From: Aminobacter sp. AP02 | GTDB taxonomy: Bacteria; Pseudomonadota; Alphaproteobacteria; Rhizobiales; Rhizobiaceae | NCBI RefSeq assembly: GCF_003148805.1 | Contig: NZ_QGGX01000009.1 | Span: forward strand, 186,001-250,000 | DNA: 64,000 bases | Direction of reading: 5' to 3' | In this document: piece after piece, positions 37,485 to 47,202 of the stretch | Position numbering within the stretch: position 1 is the stretch's first letter | Layout of the letters: every line of letters starts with the position of its first letter | The notes under the pieces: generated by a model | The model's input: only the letters and a program-made list of their open reading frames with translations | Database searches by the model: none | Told to the model about the DNA's origin: nothing | Position numbers and translations under genes: made by a program

Positions 37485-38675
37485 TTAGCGGTCGACCTCA
37501 CCAAACACGATGTCGAGGGAGCCGAGAACGGCCGAGATATCCGCAAGCATGTGGCCGCGGCACAGGAAATCCATCGCCTGGAGATGGGCGAAGCCTGGCG
37601 CGCGCAGCTTGCAGCGGTATGGCTTGTTGGTGCCATCGGAGACGAGGAAGACGCCGAACTCGCCCTTGGGCGCTTCGACGGCTGCATAGACCTCGCCGGC
37701 CGGCACGCGGTAGCCTTCGGTGTAGAGCTTGAAGTGATGGATCAGCGATTCCATCGAACGCTTCATCGCCTGGCGCTTCGGCGGCACGACTTTGCCATCC
37801 ATGTTCGAGACAGGACCGACGCTTTCCTTGCCGAGCAGCAGATCGACGCACTGGCGCATGATCTTCGCCGACTGGCGCATCTCTTCCATGCGGATCAGGT
37901 AGCGGTCGTAGCAGTCGCCGTTCTTGCCGATCGGAATGTCGAATTCCATCTCCGAATAGCACTCGTAGGGCTGGCTCTTGCGCAGGTCCCAGGCAGCGCC
38001 CGAACCGCGCACCATCACGCCTGAAAAGCCCCATGCCCATGCATCGTCGAGCGAAACCACGCCGATGTCGACGTTGCGCTGCTTGAAGATGCGGTTGGGG
38101 GTGAGCAAATCGTCGAGATTCTTCACCGTCTGCAGGAACGGATCGATCCACTTGCCGATGTCTTCGACCAGCTTCTGCGGGATGTCCTGATGAACGCCGC
38201 CCGGCCGGAAATAGGCCGCGTGCATGCGCGCGCCGCAGGCCCGTTCATAGAACACCATCAGCTTTTCGCGCTCTTCGAAGCCCCACAGCGGCGGGGTCAG
38301 CGCGCCGACGTCCATCGCCTGCGTCGTGACATTGAGCAGGTGCGAAAGGATGCGGCCGATCTCGGAATAGAGCACGCGGATGATCTGGCCGCGCTTCGGC
38401 ACCTCGATGCCCAGCAGCCGCTCGACGGCCAGCGCGAAGGCGTGCTCCTGGTTCATCGGCGCGACGTAGTCGAGACGATCAAAATAAGGCACGGCCTGCA
38501 GATAGGTCTTCTGCTCGATCAGCTTTTCGGTGCCGCGATGCAGGAGGCCGATATGCGGATCGACACGATCGACGACTTCACCGTCGAGCTCGAGCACGAG
38601 GCGCAAGACGCCGTGCGCCGCCGGATGCTGCGGGCCGAAGTTGATGTTGAAATTGCGGACGGAGGTTTCAGCCAT
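37485..38675 (-). CDS. nuoD: NADH-quinone oxidoreductase subunit D
   Basis: A 396-residue 49-kDa-type subunit, separate from NuoC as usual in alphaproteobacteria. [19 protein letters not shown] at the N-terminus carries the quinone-site histidine, and [30 protein letters not shown] and [25 protein letters not shown]-like segments match the family (here [10 protein letters not shown]). It is related to the large subunit of nickel hydrogenases but lacks the nickel-binding cysteines. It lies 9 bp after nuoC. Confidence 0.97.
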   Translation of the reverse strand: MAETSVRNFNINFGPQHPAAHGVLRLVLELDGEVVDRVDPHIGLLHRGTEKLIEQKTYLQAVPYFDRLDYVAPMNQEHAFALAVERLLGIEVPKRGQIIRVLYSEIGRILSHLLNVTTQAMDVGALTPPLWGFEEREKLMVFYERACGARMHAAYFRPGGVHQDIPQKLVEDIGKWIDPFLQTVKNLDDLLTPNRIFKQRNVDIGVVSLDDAWAWGFSGVMVRGSGAAWDLRKSQPYECYSEMEFDIPIGKNGDCYDRYLIRMEEMRQSAKIMRQCVDLLLGKESVGPVSNMDGKVVPPKRQAMKRSMESLIHHFKLYTEGYRVPAGEVYAAVEAPKGEFGVFLVSDGTNKPYRCKLRAPGFAHLQAMDFLCRGHMLADISAVLGSLDIVFGEVDR

Positions 38676-38684
38676 TTCGGCGCC

Positions 38685-39290
38685 TCAATTCGTCTTGGCT
38701 TTTTCGTCGCCCGGCAGCACGTATTCGGTGCCTTCCCAGGGAGACAAAAAGTCGAAATTGCGGAATTCCTGCTTGAGCTCGACCGGCTCGTAGACGACGC
38801 GCTTCTGCTCGTCGTCGTAGCGAACTTCAACGAAGCCGGTGAGCGGGAAGTCCTTGCGCAGCGGATGGCCTTCGAAGCCGTAGTCGGTCAGCAAGCGGCG
38901 CAGGTCGGGATGGCCCGAAAACAGGATGCCGTACATGTCGTAGGCCTCACGCTCGAACCAGTCGGCACCGGGATACACCGACGTCACCGAGGGAACAGGC
39001 GTGTCCTCGTCGGTGCTGACCTTGACGCGGATGCGTAGGTTCTGGCGCGGCGACAGAAGATGGTAGACGACTTCGAAACGCTTGCGGCGCTGCGGATAGT
39101 CGACGCCGGCCGCATCGATGAACGACACGAACTGGCACTGCACGTCGCTGCGCAGGAAGGTCAGCACATCGACGATGTCGGCAGCCTTCACCGTCAGCGT
39201 CAGCTCGCCATAGGCAACGACGCTTTCTTCGATGTCCGCACCGAGCTTTTCCGCAATATAGGCGGCGAGGTCGTTCAGGGCTTCACTCAT
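38685..39290 (-). CDS. nuoC: NADH-quinone oxidoreductase subunit C
   Basis: A 201-residue 30-kDa-type subunit. The conserved block [39 protein letters not shown] is present near residues 115-150, which is diagnostic for NuoC. It assembles with NuoD and NuoB in the connecting fragment of complex I. It lies 6 bp after nuoB and 9 bp before nuoD. Confidence 0.97.
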   Translation of the reverse strand: MSEALNDLAAYIAEKLGADIEESVVAYGELTLTVKAADIVDVLTFLRSDVQCQFVSFIDAAGVDYPQRRKRFEVVYHLLSPRQNLRIRVKVSTDEDTPVPSVTSVYPGADWFEREAYDMYGILFSGHPDLRRLLTDYGFEGHPLRKDFPLTGFVEVRYDDEQKRVVYEPVELKQEFRNFDFLSPWEGTEYVLPGDEKAKTN

Positions 39291-39296
39291 TTGGGC

Positions 39297-39878
39297 TCAC
39301 CGCTCTATCGTGCCGGTGCGGCGGATCTTCTTCTGCAGCATCAGGATGCCGTAGAGCAGCGCTTCGGCGGTGGGAGGACAGCCGGGCACATAGATGTCTA
39401 CGGGCACGACGCGATCGCAGCCGCGCACCACCGAATAGGAATAGTGATAATAACCGCCGCCATTGGCGCACGAGCCCATCGAGATGACGTAGCGCGGCTC
39501 AGGCATCTGGTCGTAGACCTTGCGCAGAGCTGGCGCCATCTTGTTGGTCAGAGTGCCGGCAACGATCATCACGTCCGACTGACGCGGAGAGGCGCGCGGC
39601 GCGATGCCGAAACGCTCGGCGTCATAGCGCGGCATCGAGATGTGCATCATCTCGACGGCGCAGCATGCCAGACCGAAGGTCATCCACATCAGCGAACCGG
39701 TGCGCGCCCAGGTAATCAGCGCCTCGGAAGAGGTGACGATGAAACCCTTGTCGGAAAGCTCGCTATTCAGATCGCCAAAGAATGCGTCGTCAGAACCGAT
39801 GAGCTTGCCGGTGTTCGGATCGATGATGCCTTTCGGCCTCGGTGCGATCAGGGTGCCGGAGGCGTCGTTCAATCCCAT
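39297..39878 (-). CDS. nuoB: NADH-quinone oxidoreductase subunit B
   Basis: A 193-residue subunit carrying the terminal N2 [4Fe-4S] cluster. Cluster ligands are visible in [11 protein letters not shown] (adjacent cysteines), GSCANGGG and [14 protein letters not shown]. The start ATG at 39878 (MGLNDASG) overlaps the nuoA 3' end by 10 nt; an ATG seven codons earlier is possible. The N-terminal 40 residues are an alphaproteobacterial extension. Confidence 0.97.
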   Translation of the reverse strand: MGLNDASGTLIAPRPKGIIDPNTGKLIGSDDAFFGDLNSELSDKGFIVTSSEALITWARTGSLMWMTFGLACCAVEMMHISMPRYDAERFGIAPRASPRQSDVMIVAGTLTNKMAPALRKVYDQMPEPRYVISMGSCANGGGYYHYSYSVVRGCDRVVPVDIYVPGCPPTAEALLYGILMLQKKIRRTGTIER

Positions 39879-40234
39879 TCCAGCGCTCCCTTTTTCCACT
39901 CATAGACGAAGCCGATGGTCAAAACGGCCAGGAAGATCATCATTGACCAGAAGCCGAGCATACCAATCTCGCCGAAGGACACGGCCCACGGAAACAGGAA
40001 GGCGACCTCGAGGTCGAAGATGATGAACAGGATGGAGACCAGATAGAAGCGAATGTCGAACTTCATGCGGGCATCGTCGAACGAGTTGAAGCCGCACTCG
40101 TAGGCAGAAAGCTTCTCCGGGTCAGGATTGCGATAGGCGACAAGGAAAGGCGCTACGATAAGCGCGATGCCGACTAGAAGCGCCACACCGATGAAGATGA
40201 CGATGGGCAGATACGAACTCAAGAGAGCGTTCAT
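39869..40234 (-). CDS. nuoA: NADH-quinone oxidoreductase subunit A
   Basis: A 121-residue three-helix membrane subunit, the first gene of the nuo operon. [44 protein letters not shown] is the family signature, with the Cys of the quinone-site loop. It probably starts at the ATG at 40234. The long upstream leader is described in the following intergenic entry. Confidence 0.97.
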   Translation of the reverse strand: MNALLSSYLPIVIFIGVALLVGIALIVAPFLVAYRNPDPEKLSAYECGFNSFDDARMKFDIRFYLVSILFIIFDLEVAFLFPWAVSFGEIGMLGFWSMMIFLAVLTIGFVYEWKKGALEWD

Positions 40235-40576
40235 GCTGCGAATTCCGTTGGTGGCCTATCCACCAGATTTACAGCACGGGGTCCGTTTCCGGAAGCGCGA
40301 CGGATTCTCGTCGGCCCTGACGAAACGGTCGTGCTGCAATGCGGCGACGGTTAGCGCAGGAGGTCGGGCGAAGCAAGCCCAACCTTGTCCAAAAGGAGGC
40401 AAACCCCACCGCTGGATCAAAATCCTGCGCGTGTGGCTCCTATTTGATTTCCTTCGTCTTTTACTCCACTTTTATCTCCTGACAAGTCCGGAACCGCAGA
40501 CCTGCTAGCATTTGCAGCACCGATCGATTCTCGTACCCTTGCGTCACCCGATGACAGACTGCGATAGCTTGCCGCA
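40235..40576. other. Divergent intergenic region of nuoA and the ycaQ-like gene
   Basis: About 342 bp without a convincing gene. A possible nuo promoter on the minus strand is TTGTCA (40485-40480), 16-bp spacer, TAAAAG (40463-40458), which would give a leader of about 215 nt before nuoA. On the plus strand TTGCGT near 40534 with GATAGC about 18 bp later is a weak candidate for the ycaQ-like gene. A 113-codon open frame across this region has no coding character. Confidence 0.35.
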
Positions 40577-41803
40577 ATGAAGGAAAGAATCTCCCTCCCC
40601 ACCGCCCGCCGCATCGCGCTTGCGGCCCAGGGCTTCGCTGAGAAGCGCCCTGCAGGTGTGGTCACGCGACGTCACCTGCAGCGCGTACTGGATCGCCTCG
40701 GCCTGTTCCAGATCGACTCGGTGAGTACGGTGGTTCGTGCCCACTACATGCCGCTCTATTCGCGTCTCGGCCCCTACCCGATGGCGCTGCTCGACGACGC
40801 CATGCAGTCGCGCAAGCGCCTGCTTTTCGAATATTGGGCGCATGAAGCATCGCTGCTGCCACTGGAAACCTTTCCGCTGCTGCGCTGGCGCATGGCCCGA
40901 GCCGAGGAAGGTATGTATGGCGGGCTTGCCAAATTCGGTCGTGCGAACAGACCCTATATAGAAGAAATCTTTCGCCAGGTGGTCGACCGAGGCCCGATCG
41001 CGGCGTCGGACATAGAAGGCGCCAAGGGTTCTGGTGGCTGGTGGGGCTGGAGCCAGGAGAAGCATGCCTTCGAATGGCTGTTCTGGGCCGGCCGCATCAC
41101 CACCCACTCGCGCAGGGGATTCGAACGCCTCTACGACCTGCCCGAGCGCGTGCTCCCTGCCGAGATCTACAACCGTCCTGTCCCGCAAGCCGAGGACGCG
41201 CATCGCGACCTCCTGAGAATCTCCGCCCGTGCCCATGGCGTCGCGACCGCCATCTGCCTGCGCGACTACTTCCGACTGTCGCCGGCCGACCTGAAGGGCC
41301 GCCTCGAAGAACTCGTCGAGATGGGCGAACTGATTCCCGTTCGCGTCGAAGGCTGGGACAAGCAGGCTTACATGCATGCCCAGGCCCGCATTCCGCGCAG
41401 GGTCAGCGCCCGCGCCCTCCTCGCGCCATTCGATCCACTGGTCTTCGAGCGCAGCCGCGCCGAAAGCCTGTTCGGCTTCCGCTACCGAATCGAGATCTAT
41501 ACCCCGGCCGAAAAACGCCAGTATGGTTATTACGTCCTGCCGTTCCTGCTGGGCGAACGAATCGTCGCCCGCGTCGACCTCAAGGCTGACCGCCCCGCAG
41601 GTATCCTGCGCGTCCATGCAGCCTATGCCGAGCCATGCGCCCCGCCTGAAACGGCTGCCGAACTCCATGAAGAGCTGAAACAGATGCGCGACTGGCTCGG
41701 CCTCGAGCGCATCGAAGTCACCTCGGCCGGCGACCTGGGTCCGGCGCTGAGCGACATCGCGGGTCGCTCCCTCACGTTGACTCCACCCCTCGCAAAAGCC
41801 TAA
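40577..41803 (+). CDS. YcaQ/AlkX-like interstrand-crosslink DNA glycosylase
   Basis: A 408-residue winged-helix protein of the YcaQ (AlkX, HTH_42) family. The family's catalytic Q-x-D motif appears as LGLFQIDSVSTVVRAHYMPLY near residue 45, followed by YWAHEASLLP. The middle part has WWGWSQEKHAFEWLFWAGRI, and SARALLAPFDPLVFERSRAESLFGFRYRIEIYTPAEKRQYGYYVLPFLLG is the conserved C-terminal block. Members unhook DNA crosslinks caused by alkylating agents. The stop codon lies 8 bp before the P1 stem of the second cobalamin riboswitch, so the cob promoter is either inside this gene or shared with it. Confidence 0.88.
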   Translation: MKERISLPTARRIALAAQGFAEKRPAGVVTRRHLQRVLDRLGLFQIDSVSTVVRAHYMPLYSRLGPYPMALLDDAMQSRKRLLFEYWAHEASLLPLETFPLLRWRMARAEEGMYGGLAKFGRANRPYIEEIFRQVVDRGPIAASDIEGAKGSGGWWGWSQEKHAFEWLFWAGRITTHSRRGFERLYDLPERVLPAEIYNRPVPQAEDAHRDLLRISARAHGVATAICLRDYFRLSPADLKGRLEELVEMGELIPVRVEGWDKQAYMHAQARIPRRVSARALLAPFDPLVFERSRAESLFGFRYRIEIYTPAEKRQYGYYVLPFLLGERIVARVDLKADRPAGILRVHAAYAEPCAPPETAAELHEELKQMRDWLGLERIEVTSAGDLGPALSDIAGRSLTLTPPLAKA

Positions 41804-41811
41804 ATCGGCCC

Positions 41812-41990
41812 AGACGGTCTCCTCCCGGCAAGGGGAGGAGCTAAGAGGGAATGCGGTGCGGCGCTATTGGCGTCAAATCCGCGGCTGTCCCCGCAACTGT
41901 AAGCGACGAGCCAAGGCCGGTAACCACTGGGAGACCTCCCGGGAAGGCGGTGCGAAGGCGACGACTCGCGAGCCAGGAGACCTGCCGTCT
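41812..41990 (+). promoter_or_regulatory. Cobalamin (adenosylcobalamin) riboswitch of the main cob operon
   Basis: All conserved elements occur in order: P1 AGACGG (41812-41817) pairing with CCGTCT (41985-41990), AAGAGGGAATGCGGTGCGG, GTCCCCGCAACTGTAAGCG, CCACTGGG, GGGAAGGCGG and AGCCAGGAGACCTGCC. Downstream, a GCCTGG/CCAGGC hairpin (42008-42027) directly abuts an AAGGAG Shine-Dalgarno at 42028-42033. There is no U-run, so translational control is likely. It precedes the DUF1636 gene, cobW and cobN. Confidence 0.97.
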
Positions 41991-42041
41991 CAAACATTGA
42001 TCCGATCGCCTGGCGGGTGTCCCAGGCAAGGAGCCTGTATT

Positions 42042-42475
42042 TTGGAACTCGACGGCAATCTCTCGGTCGAAACTCTGGACGCATCCTGCGAAGGCGAGAA
42101 TTCGCCTGCAGCGCATGTGACCATCCTCGTCTGCTCATCGTGTCGTGATGAGACTGGTTCGGACGCGCATCCCCGCGCCGGCGCCAAACTCGCCGAATCG
42201 GCGCGCGCCGCAGGAGAGAACCACGGCATCACCGTCCGCAGCGTCGAATGCCTCGGCAATTGCAAGCGCAGGCTCAGTGCCGCGATCCTGCGCGACGGCT
42301 CCTGGAGCTACGTCTTCGGCGATCTCGCCATCACCTCGGGCGACGACCTCGTCACCGGCGCGAAACTATTCGCCACCTCGACCGACGGCCTCATCCCATG
42401 GCGCGGCCGTCCCGACAGCCTCAAGCGCGGCCTTGTCGCGCGCATCCCTCCCCTCGATCTCATCAAGGAAGACAA

Positions 42476-42479
<4 letters not shown>
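42042..42479 (+). CDS. DUF1636 family metal-binding protein of the cobalamin operon
   Basis: A 145-residue protein with two cysteine pairs, CSSC near residue 31 and CLGNC near residue 74, in the thioredoxin-like 2Fe-2S fold assigned to DUF1636. The gene has no usable ATG. A TTG at 42042 lies 8 nt after an AAGGAG Shine-Dalgarno at 42028-42033, which itself abuts the riboswitch hairpin; this decides the start. The stop overlaps the cobW ATG (ATGA). DUF1636 genes are typically found next to cobW and B12 riboswitches; a role in handling cobalt or a metal cluster is likely but unproven. Confidence 0.85.
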
Positions 42480-43513
<1,034 letters not shown>

Positions 43514-43527
43514 ACCGGACGGCCGGG

Positions 43528-46500
43528 ATGCACATCCTCACCACCACATCCGCCTCGCTCGACGACCTGATCGAGCCGGTCGACCTCAGGCAGAAGCCTG
43601 CGGATGTGGTGGCGCTGTCCTTCACCGACAGCGATTTGGCCGGCCTCGCCAATGCATGGAAGGCGGACGCGGAAAACCTCCCGTCGATGCGGCTCGCCAA
43701 TCTGCGCGACCTAAGGCACCCGATGTCGGTCGATCTCTGGGTCGACAGCGTGGCGGCCCACGCCAAGGTCATCCTCGTCCGCATCCTCGGCGGCCACGAC
43801 TGGTGGCGCTACGGCTGCGACCGGCTTGCGGCCATAGCGCGCGAAAAAGGCATCGCGCTTGCGCTGTTGCCAGGCGAAAGCCACGACTCGGACGCGCGAC
43901 TGATCCAAGGCTCGACCTTGCCGCGCGCCGAACTCGACGCGCTGCTCGGCTATTTCCGCGAAGGCGGCCCGGAGAATATGAAGGCGCTTGTCGCCCGCCT
44001 CGCCGGATTGGCTGGCGTCGGAAGCGACGCCGCCGCGCCGGTCACTGTGCCGAAGGCTGGTTTTTACGATTCGAAACAGGGCGTGATGACAGCCCCCTTC
44101 TCCCCGTTCACGGGGAGAAGGTCCCGGCAGGGGGATGAGGGGCAGCAGCCCACGCTCGACACCCTTGCGCAGCCCCTCATCCGCCCCTTCGGGGCACCTT
44201 CTCCCCGTGAACGGGGAGAAGGAGGCATCATCCCCATCATCTTCTACCGCTCGATGCTGCTCGCCGCCGACGTCGCGCCGATCGACGCCTTGGTCGAAGC
44301 GCTCCGCTCACAGGGCCTCCAGCCTGTCCCGATCTTCGTCTCCAGCCTCAAGGACAAGGATTCGCTCGCCTTCGTTGAGGCCGCCATCGCCGACCTCGCG
44401 CCCGCAGCCATCGTCACAGCGACCGCCTTCGCCGCAGGCGCCGAACCGGGGGCCGAGACACTGTTCGATCGCGCCGGCGTGCCCGTCTTCCAGGTCATCG
44501 TCGCAACCACCCGGCGCGAAGCCTGGGAAGGCAGCCTGCGTGGCCTGGCGCCCGCCGACCTCGCCATGCATGTGGTGATGCCCGAACTCGACGGCCGCAT
44601 CCTCGCCGGCGCCATCTCCTTCAAGACCGAATGCGAGGTCGACCCGGCGCTCGGCTTCCGCGCGTTTTCCAACCGCCCCGAGCCCGACCGCGTCGAGCAG
44701 GTCGCCCGTCGCATCTCAGCACATCTGCGGTTGCGCGAGACGCAGCCCGAAAAGCGCAAGCTCGCGATCCTCATCCCCGACTACCCCAGCGCGCCCGGCC
44801 GCACCGGCTACGCCGTTGGCCTCGACGTACCTAACAGCGTGCTCGCCATGCTGCACGACCTCAAGGACGCGGGCTACGACGTTGAATCGATTCCGCAATC
44901 GCCGCGGGAACTGCTCGACCTGATCGAGGCTGGCGGGCATGGGCTTTCGCTCTACGACTATGTCGTGATGGCCGCGGGCTTGCCGACAGAGGCACGCGAC
45001 GCTGTCGAGGCTGCTTGGGGAAAAGCAGAGCTCGAGGCAGAACAATGCCCCCCGTCGCGCCGCCCCTCATCCCCTGCCGGACCTTCTCCCCGTAACGACG
45101 GGGAGAAGGCTGACGGCCGCAACGCCGCGCTTAACAGCAGCAGCCGCAGCACCGTTTCCAATGACGACGGCCTCAACGCCGACGCCCCCCTCTCCCCGTC
45201 CTTACGGGGAGAGGGTAAGGGTGAGGGGCGGCTCGCCTTGCCAAGTGAGCAGCGCTTCGAAGAAGAACCACTCACCTTCCCCTTCCGCGCAGCGACCTTC
45301 GGCAACGTCACCGTCACGCTCGCCCCCGATCGTGGCCGCTCGGCCGACCGCCGCGCCGACTATCATGACCCGACCTTGCCACCGCGCCACGCCCTGCTTG
45401 CCTTCGGCCTGTGGCTGCAAAAATCCCTTGGTGTCCATGCGATCGTCCATGTCGGGGCGCATGGCACGCTCGAATGGCTGCCAGGCAAGGCTGTGGCGCT
45501 GAGCCGGACCTGCTTCCCCGAGATCGTCACCGGCTCCCTGCCGGTGGTCTATCCCTTCATCGTCTCCAACCCCGGCGAGGCCGCTCAGGCCAAGCGCCGC
45601 ATCGCGGCCATCACGCTTGGCCACCTGCCCCCGCCGCTCGCTCCGGCGGGCCTTGACGAACACCAGCAGAAGCTCGAGCGCCTCGTCGACGAATATGCCC
45701 AGGCCGACGGCCTCGACCGTCGCCGCCGAGACCGGCTGGCGAAGCTCATCGTCGAAACCGCCTCCCAGACCGGCCTCGCCGCCGAAGCTGGCGTCGCCCG
45801 CACCGACGCGCCCGACGAGGCGCTGCGCCGCATCGACGCCTGGCTCTGCGACCTCAAGGATTTCGCAATCAAGGACGGCCTGCACGTCTATGGCCGCAAT
45901 GAGGTGAACGAGCCGGACGCCACCCGCCGCGACAGCGCCGAAGCCGAGCGAAACAACCTCATTGCCGCGCTCGACGGCCGCCACGTCAAGGCCGGCCCCT
46001 CGGGCGCGCCGGCGCGCGGCCGCACCGATGTTCTGCCCACCGGGCGCAACCTGTTCACGTCTGACCCGCGCACAATGCCTACGCCGACTGCCTTCGATCT
46101 TGGCAAGGCAGCCAGCGATGAGATCATGCGCAGCTACCTGCAAAGCCACGGCGAATGGCCGCGCGCGCTGGTCATCGACCTCTGGGGCAGCGCATCGCTG
46201 CGCACCGGCGGCGAGGAAATCGCGCAAGGCCTGGCCCTGATGGGCTGCCGGCCGCAATGGGACGCCGCCACCGGCCGCGTCACCGGCATCGAGGTGCTTC
46301 CGCCGGCAGCGCTCGGCCGCCCGCGCGTCGATGTCACCTGGCGCATTTCGGGCCTGTTCCGCGACATGTTCCCGACCCAGATCGCGCTGATCGATGCGGC
46401 TGCCCGCGCTGTCGCCACCCGCGACGAGGACGACCACGACAACCCGCTCGCCGCGACCACCCGCGCCACAGGCAAGGTCGAGCCACGCATCTTCGGCTCC

Positions 46501-47202
46501 TCCCCCGGCACCTATGGCGCCGGCCCCGAGGACCTTCTCTCCAGCGGCGTCTGGCAAGCCCGCGAGGAACTGGGCCGCGCCTATCTCGACGCTGCGTCGC
46601 ATGCCTATGGCGGCACCGACGGCGAAGGGTTTTCGGCGCCCGGCGCCTTTGCCGGCCGCATCGCCGAGGCCGACCTTCTGGTCCACACCGGCGACGACCC
46701 CGGCCGCGACATCCTCGAAGGCTCCGCCGACGTCGCCTTCATCGGCGGCTTTTCGGCTGCGGTCGCCGCACTCGGCAGCAACGCCGACGTCATCGTGCTC
46801 GACACCTCGGACCCGCACAAGCCGCGCCCGCGCTCGGTCACAGAAGCCGTCGGCCGCGTCGTCAGGGCGCGCGCCACCAACGCCCGCTTCATCGCAGGCC
46901 AGATGCGCCACGGCCCGCGCGGCGCTTCCGAATTCGCCGAGACGGTCGACCGGCTGATCGGCTTCGCCGAGACCACCAACGCCATTCCGGGCGCGTTGAT
47001 CGAGGCCGTGCACGACGCCTATGTCGGCAATGAGTCGGTGCGCGACTTCATGCTGCGCGAGAACCCGGCGGCGGCGAAGTTCATCGCCGAGCGCTTCGCC
47101 ACGGCGCGCCGGCGCAGCCTGTGGCACCCGCTGCGCAACTCCATAGACGACGACCTCGCCGCCCTCATCGCCGAGGCCGAAGCGCGCGAGGTGGCGGCAT
47201 GA
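43528..47202 (+). CDS. cobN: Cobaltochelatase subunit CobN carrying palindromic-element insertions
   Basis: A 1224-residue large subunit of the ATP-dependent aerobic cobaltochelatase, which inserts Co2+ into hydrogenobyrinic acid a,c-diamide together with CobS and CobT (not in the window). Family blocks are plain: LPKAGFY-like VPKAGFYD, IIFYRSMLLAADVAPIDAL, HVGAHGTLEWLPGKAVALS, KPGPSGAPARGR-like KAGPSGAPARGRTDVLPTGRN and SSPGTYGAGPEDLL. Two stretches do not fit the family: residues about 190-232 and about 508-570. Both are encoded by RIME-like palindromes (44096-44222; 45059-45109 with 45186-45228) that keep the frame open. They lie at domain boundaries, so the protein may tolerate them. The gene follows cobW by 14 bp, and cobG overlaps its stop. 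Confidence 0.94.
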   Translation: MHILTTTSASLDDLIEPVDLRQKPADVVALSFTDSDLAGLANAWKADAENLPSMRLANLRDLRHPMSVDLWVDSVAAHAKVILVRILGGHDWWRYGCDRLAAIAREKGIALALLPGESHDSDARLIQGSTLPRAELDALLGYFREGGPENMKALVARLAGLAGVGSDAAAPVTVPKAGFYDSKQGVMTAPFSPFTGRRSRQGDEGQQPTLDTLAQPLIRPFGAPSPRERGEGGIIPIIFYRSMLLAADVAPIDALVEALRSQGLQPVPIFVSSLKDKDSLAFVEAAIADLAPAAIVTATAFAAGAEPGAETLFDRAGVPVFQVIVATTRREAWEGSLRGLAPADLAMHVVMPELDGRILAGAISFKTECEVDPALGFRAFSNRPEPDRVEQVARRISAHLRLRETQPEKRKLAILIPDYPSAPGRTGYAVGLDVPNSVLAMLHDLKDAGYDVESIPQSPRELLDLIEAGGHGLSLYDYVVMAAGLPTEARDAVEAAWGKAELEAEQCPPSRRPSSPAGPSPRNDGEKADGRNAALNSSSRSTVSNDDGLNADAPLSPSLRGEGKGEGRLALPSEQRFEEEPLTFPFRAATFGNVTVTLAPDRGRSADRRADYHDPTLPPRHALLAFGLWLQKSLGVHAIVHVGAHGTLEWLPGKAVALSRTCFPEIVTGSLPVVYPFIVSNPGEAAQAKRRIAAITLGHLPPPLAPAGLDEHQQKLERLVDEYAQADGLDRRRRDRLAKLIVETASQTGLAAEAGVARTDAPDEALRRIDAWLCDLKDFAIKDGLHVYGRNEVNEPDATRRDSAEAERNNLIAALDGRHVKAGPSGAPARGRTDVLPTGRNLFTSDPRTMPTPTAFDLGKAASDEIMRSYLQSHGEWPRALVIDLWGSASLRTGGEEIAQGLALMGCRPQWDAATGRVTGIEVLPPAALGRPRVDVTWRISGLFRDMFPTQIALIDAAARAVATRDEDDHDNPLAATTRATGKVEPRIFGSSPGTYGAGPEDLLSSGVWQAREELGRAYLDAASHAYGGTDGEGFSAPGAFAGRIAEADLLVHTGDDPGRDILEGSADVAFIGGFSAAVAALGSNADVIVLDTSDPHKPRPRSVTEAVGRVVRARATNARFIAGQMRHGPRGASEFAETVDRLIGFAETTNAIPGALIEAVHDAYVGNESVRDFMLRENPAAAKFIAERFATARRRSLWHPLRNSIDDDLAALIAEAEAREVAA
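44096..44222. repeat. RIME-like palindromic element inside cobN (first)
   Basis: The outer arms CCTTCTCCCCGTTCACGGGG... (44096-44121) and its exact inverse (44197-44222) are perfect 26-bp inverted repeats, each itself a hairpin. The inner parts (GGGGATGAGGGGC and GCCCCTCATCC) also pair imperfectly. The same words form the element between rhaD and rhaI. It is translated in frame as a Ser/Arg/Gly/Pro-rich segment of CobN. Confidence 0.88.
45059..45109. repeat. RIME-like half-element inside cobN (second)
   Basis: The words CCCCTCATCCCC, TGCCGGACC and the hairpin CCTTCTCCCCG-TAACGA-CGGGGAGAAGG (45082-45109) match the left half of the element upstream of rhaI. It starts the second foreign stretch of CobN, near residue 511, directly after the conserved EAAWG segment. 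Confidence 0.82.
45186..45228. repeat. Palindromic repeat inside cobN (third, distinct subtype)
   Basis: A hairpin CCCTCTCCCCG-TCCTTA-CGGGGAGAGGG followed by TAAGGGTGAGGGG. The arm words differ slightly from the two RIME-like copies (CTCTCCCC rather than CTTCTCCCC, GGGTGAGGGG rather than GGATGAGGGG), so it is a separate repeat subtype. It ends the second foreign stretch of CobN before the conserved FPFRAATFGNVTV. Confidence 0.75.

Noticed and set aside
40167-40508. A 113-codon plus-strand frame between nuoA and the ycaQ-like gene
   Set aside because: No ribosome site, atypical composition, and it starts within the nuoA antisense.
44096-45228. CRISPR-like impression from repeated CCTTCTCCCC / GGGGAGAAGG words
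   Set aside because: The repeats are palindromic, unevenly spaced, inverted relative to each other and inside a coding gene; there are no regular spacers or cas genes.
45202-47127. A 641-codon open frame antisense to cobN
   Set aside because: It is a GC-rich shadow of cobN codons; it is built of Ala/Gly/Arg/Asp repeats, matches no family, and the sense frame is unambiguous.
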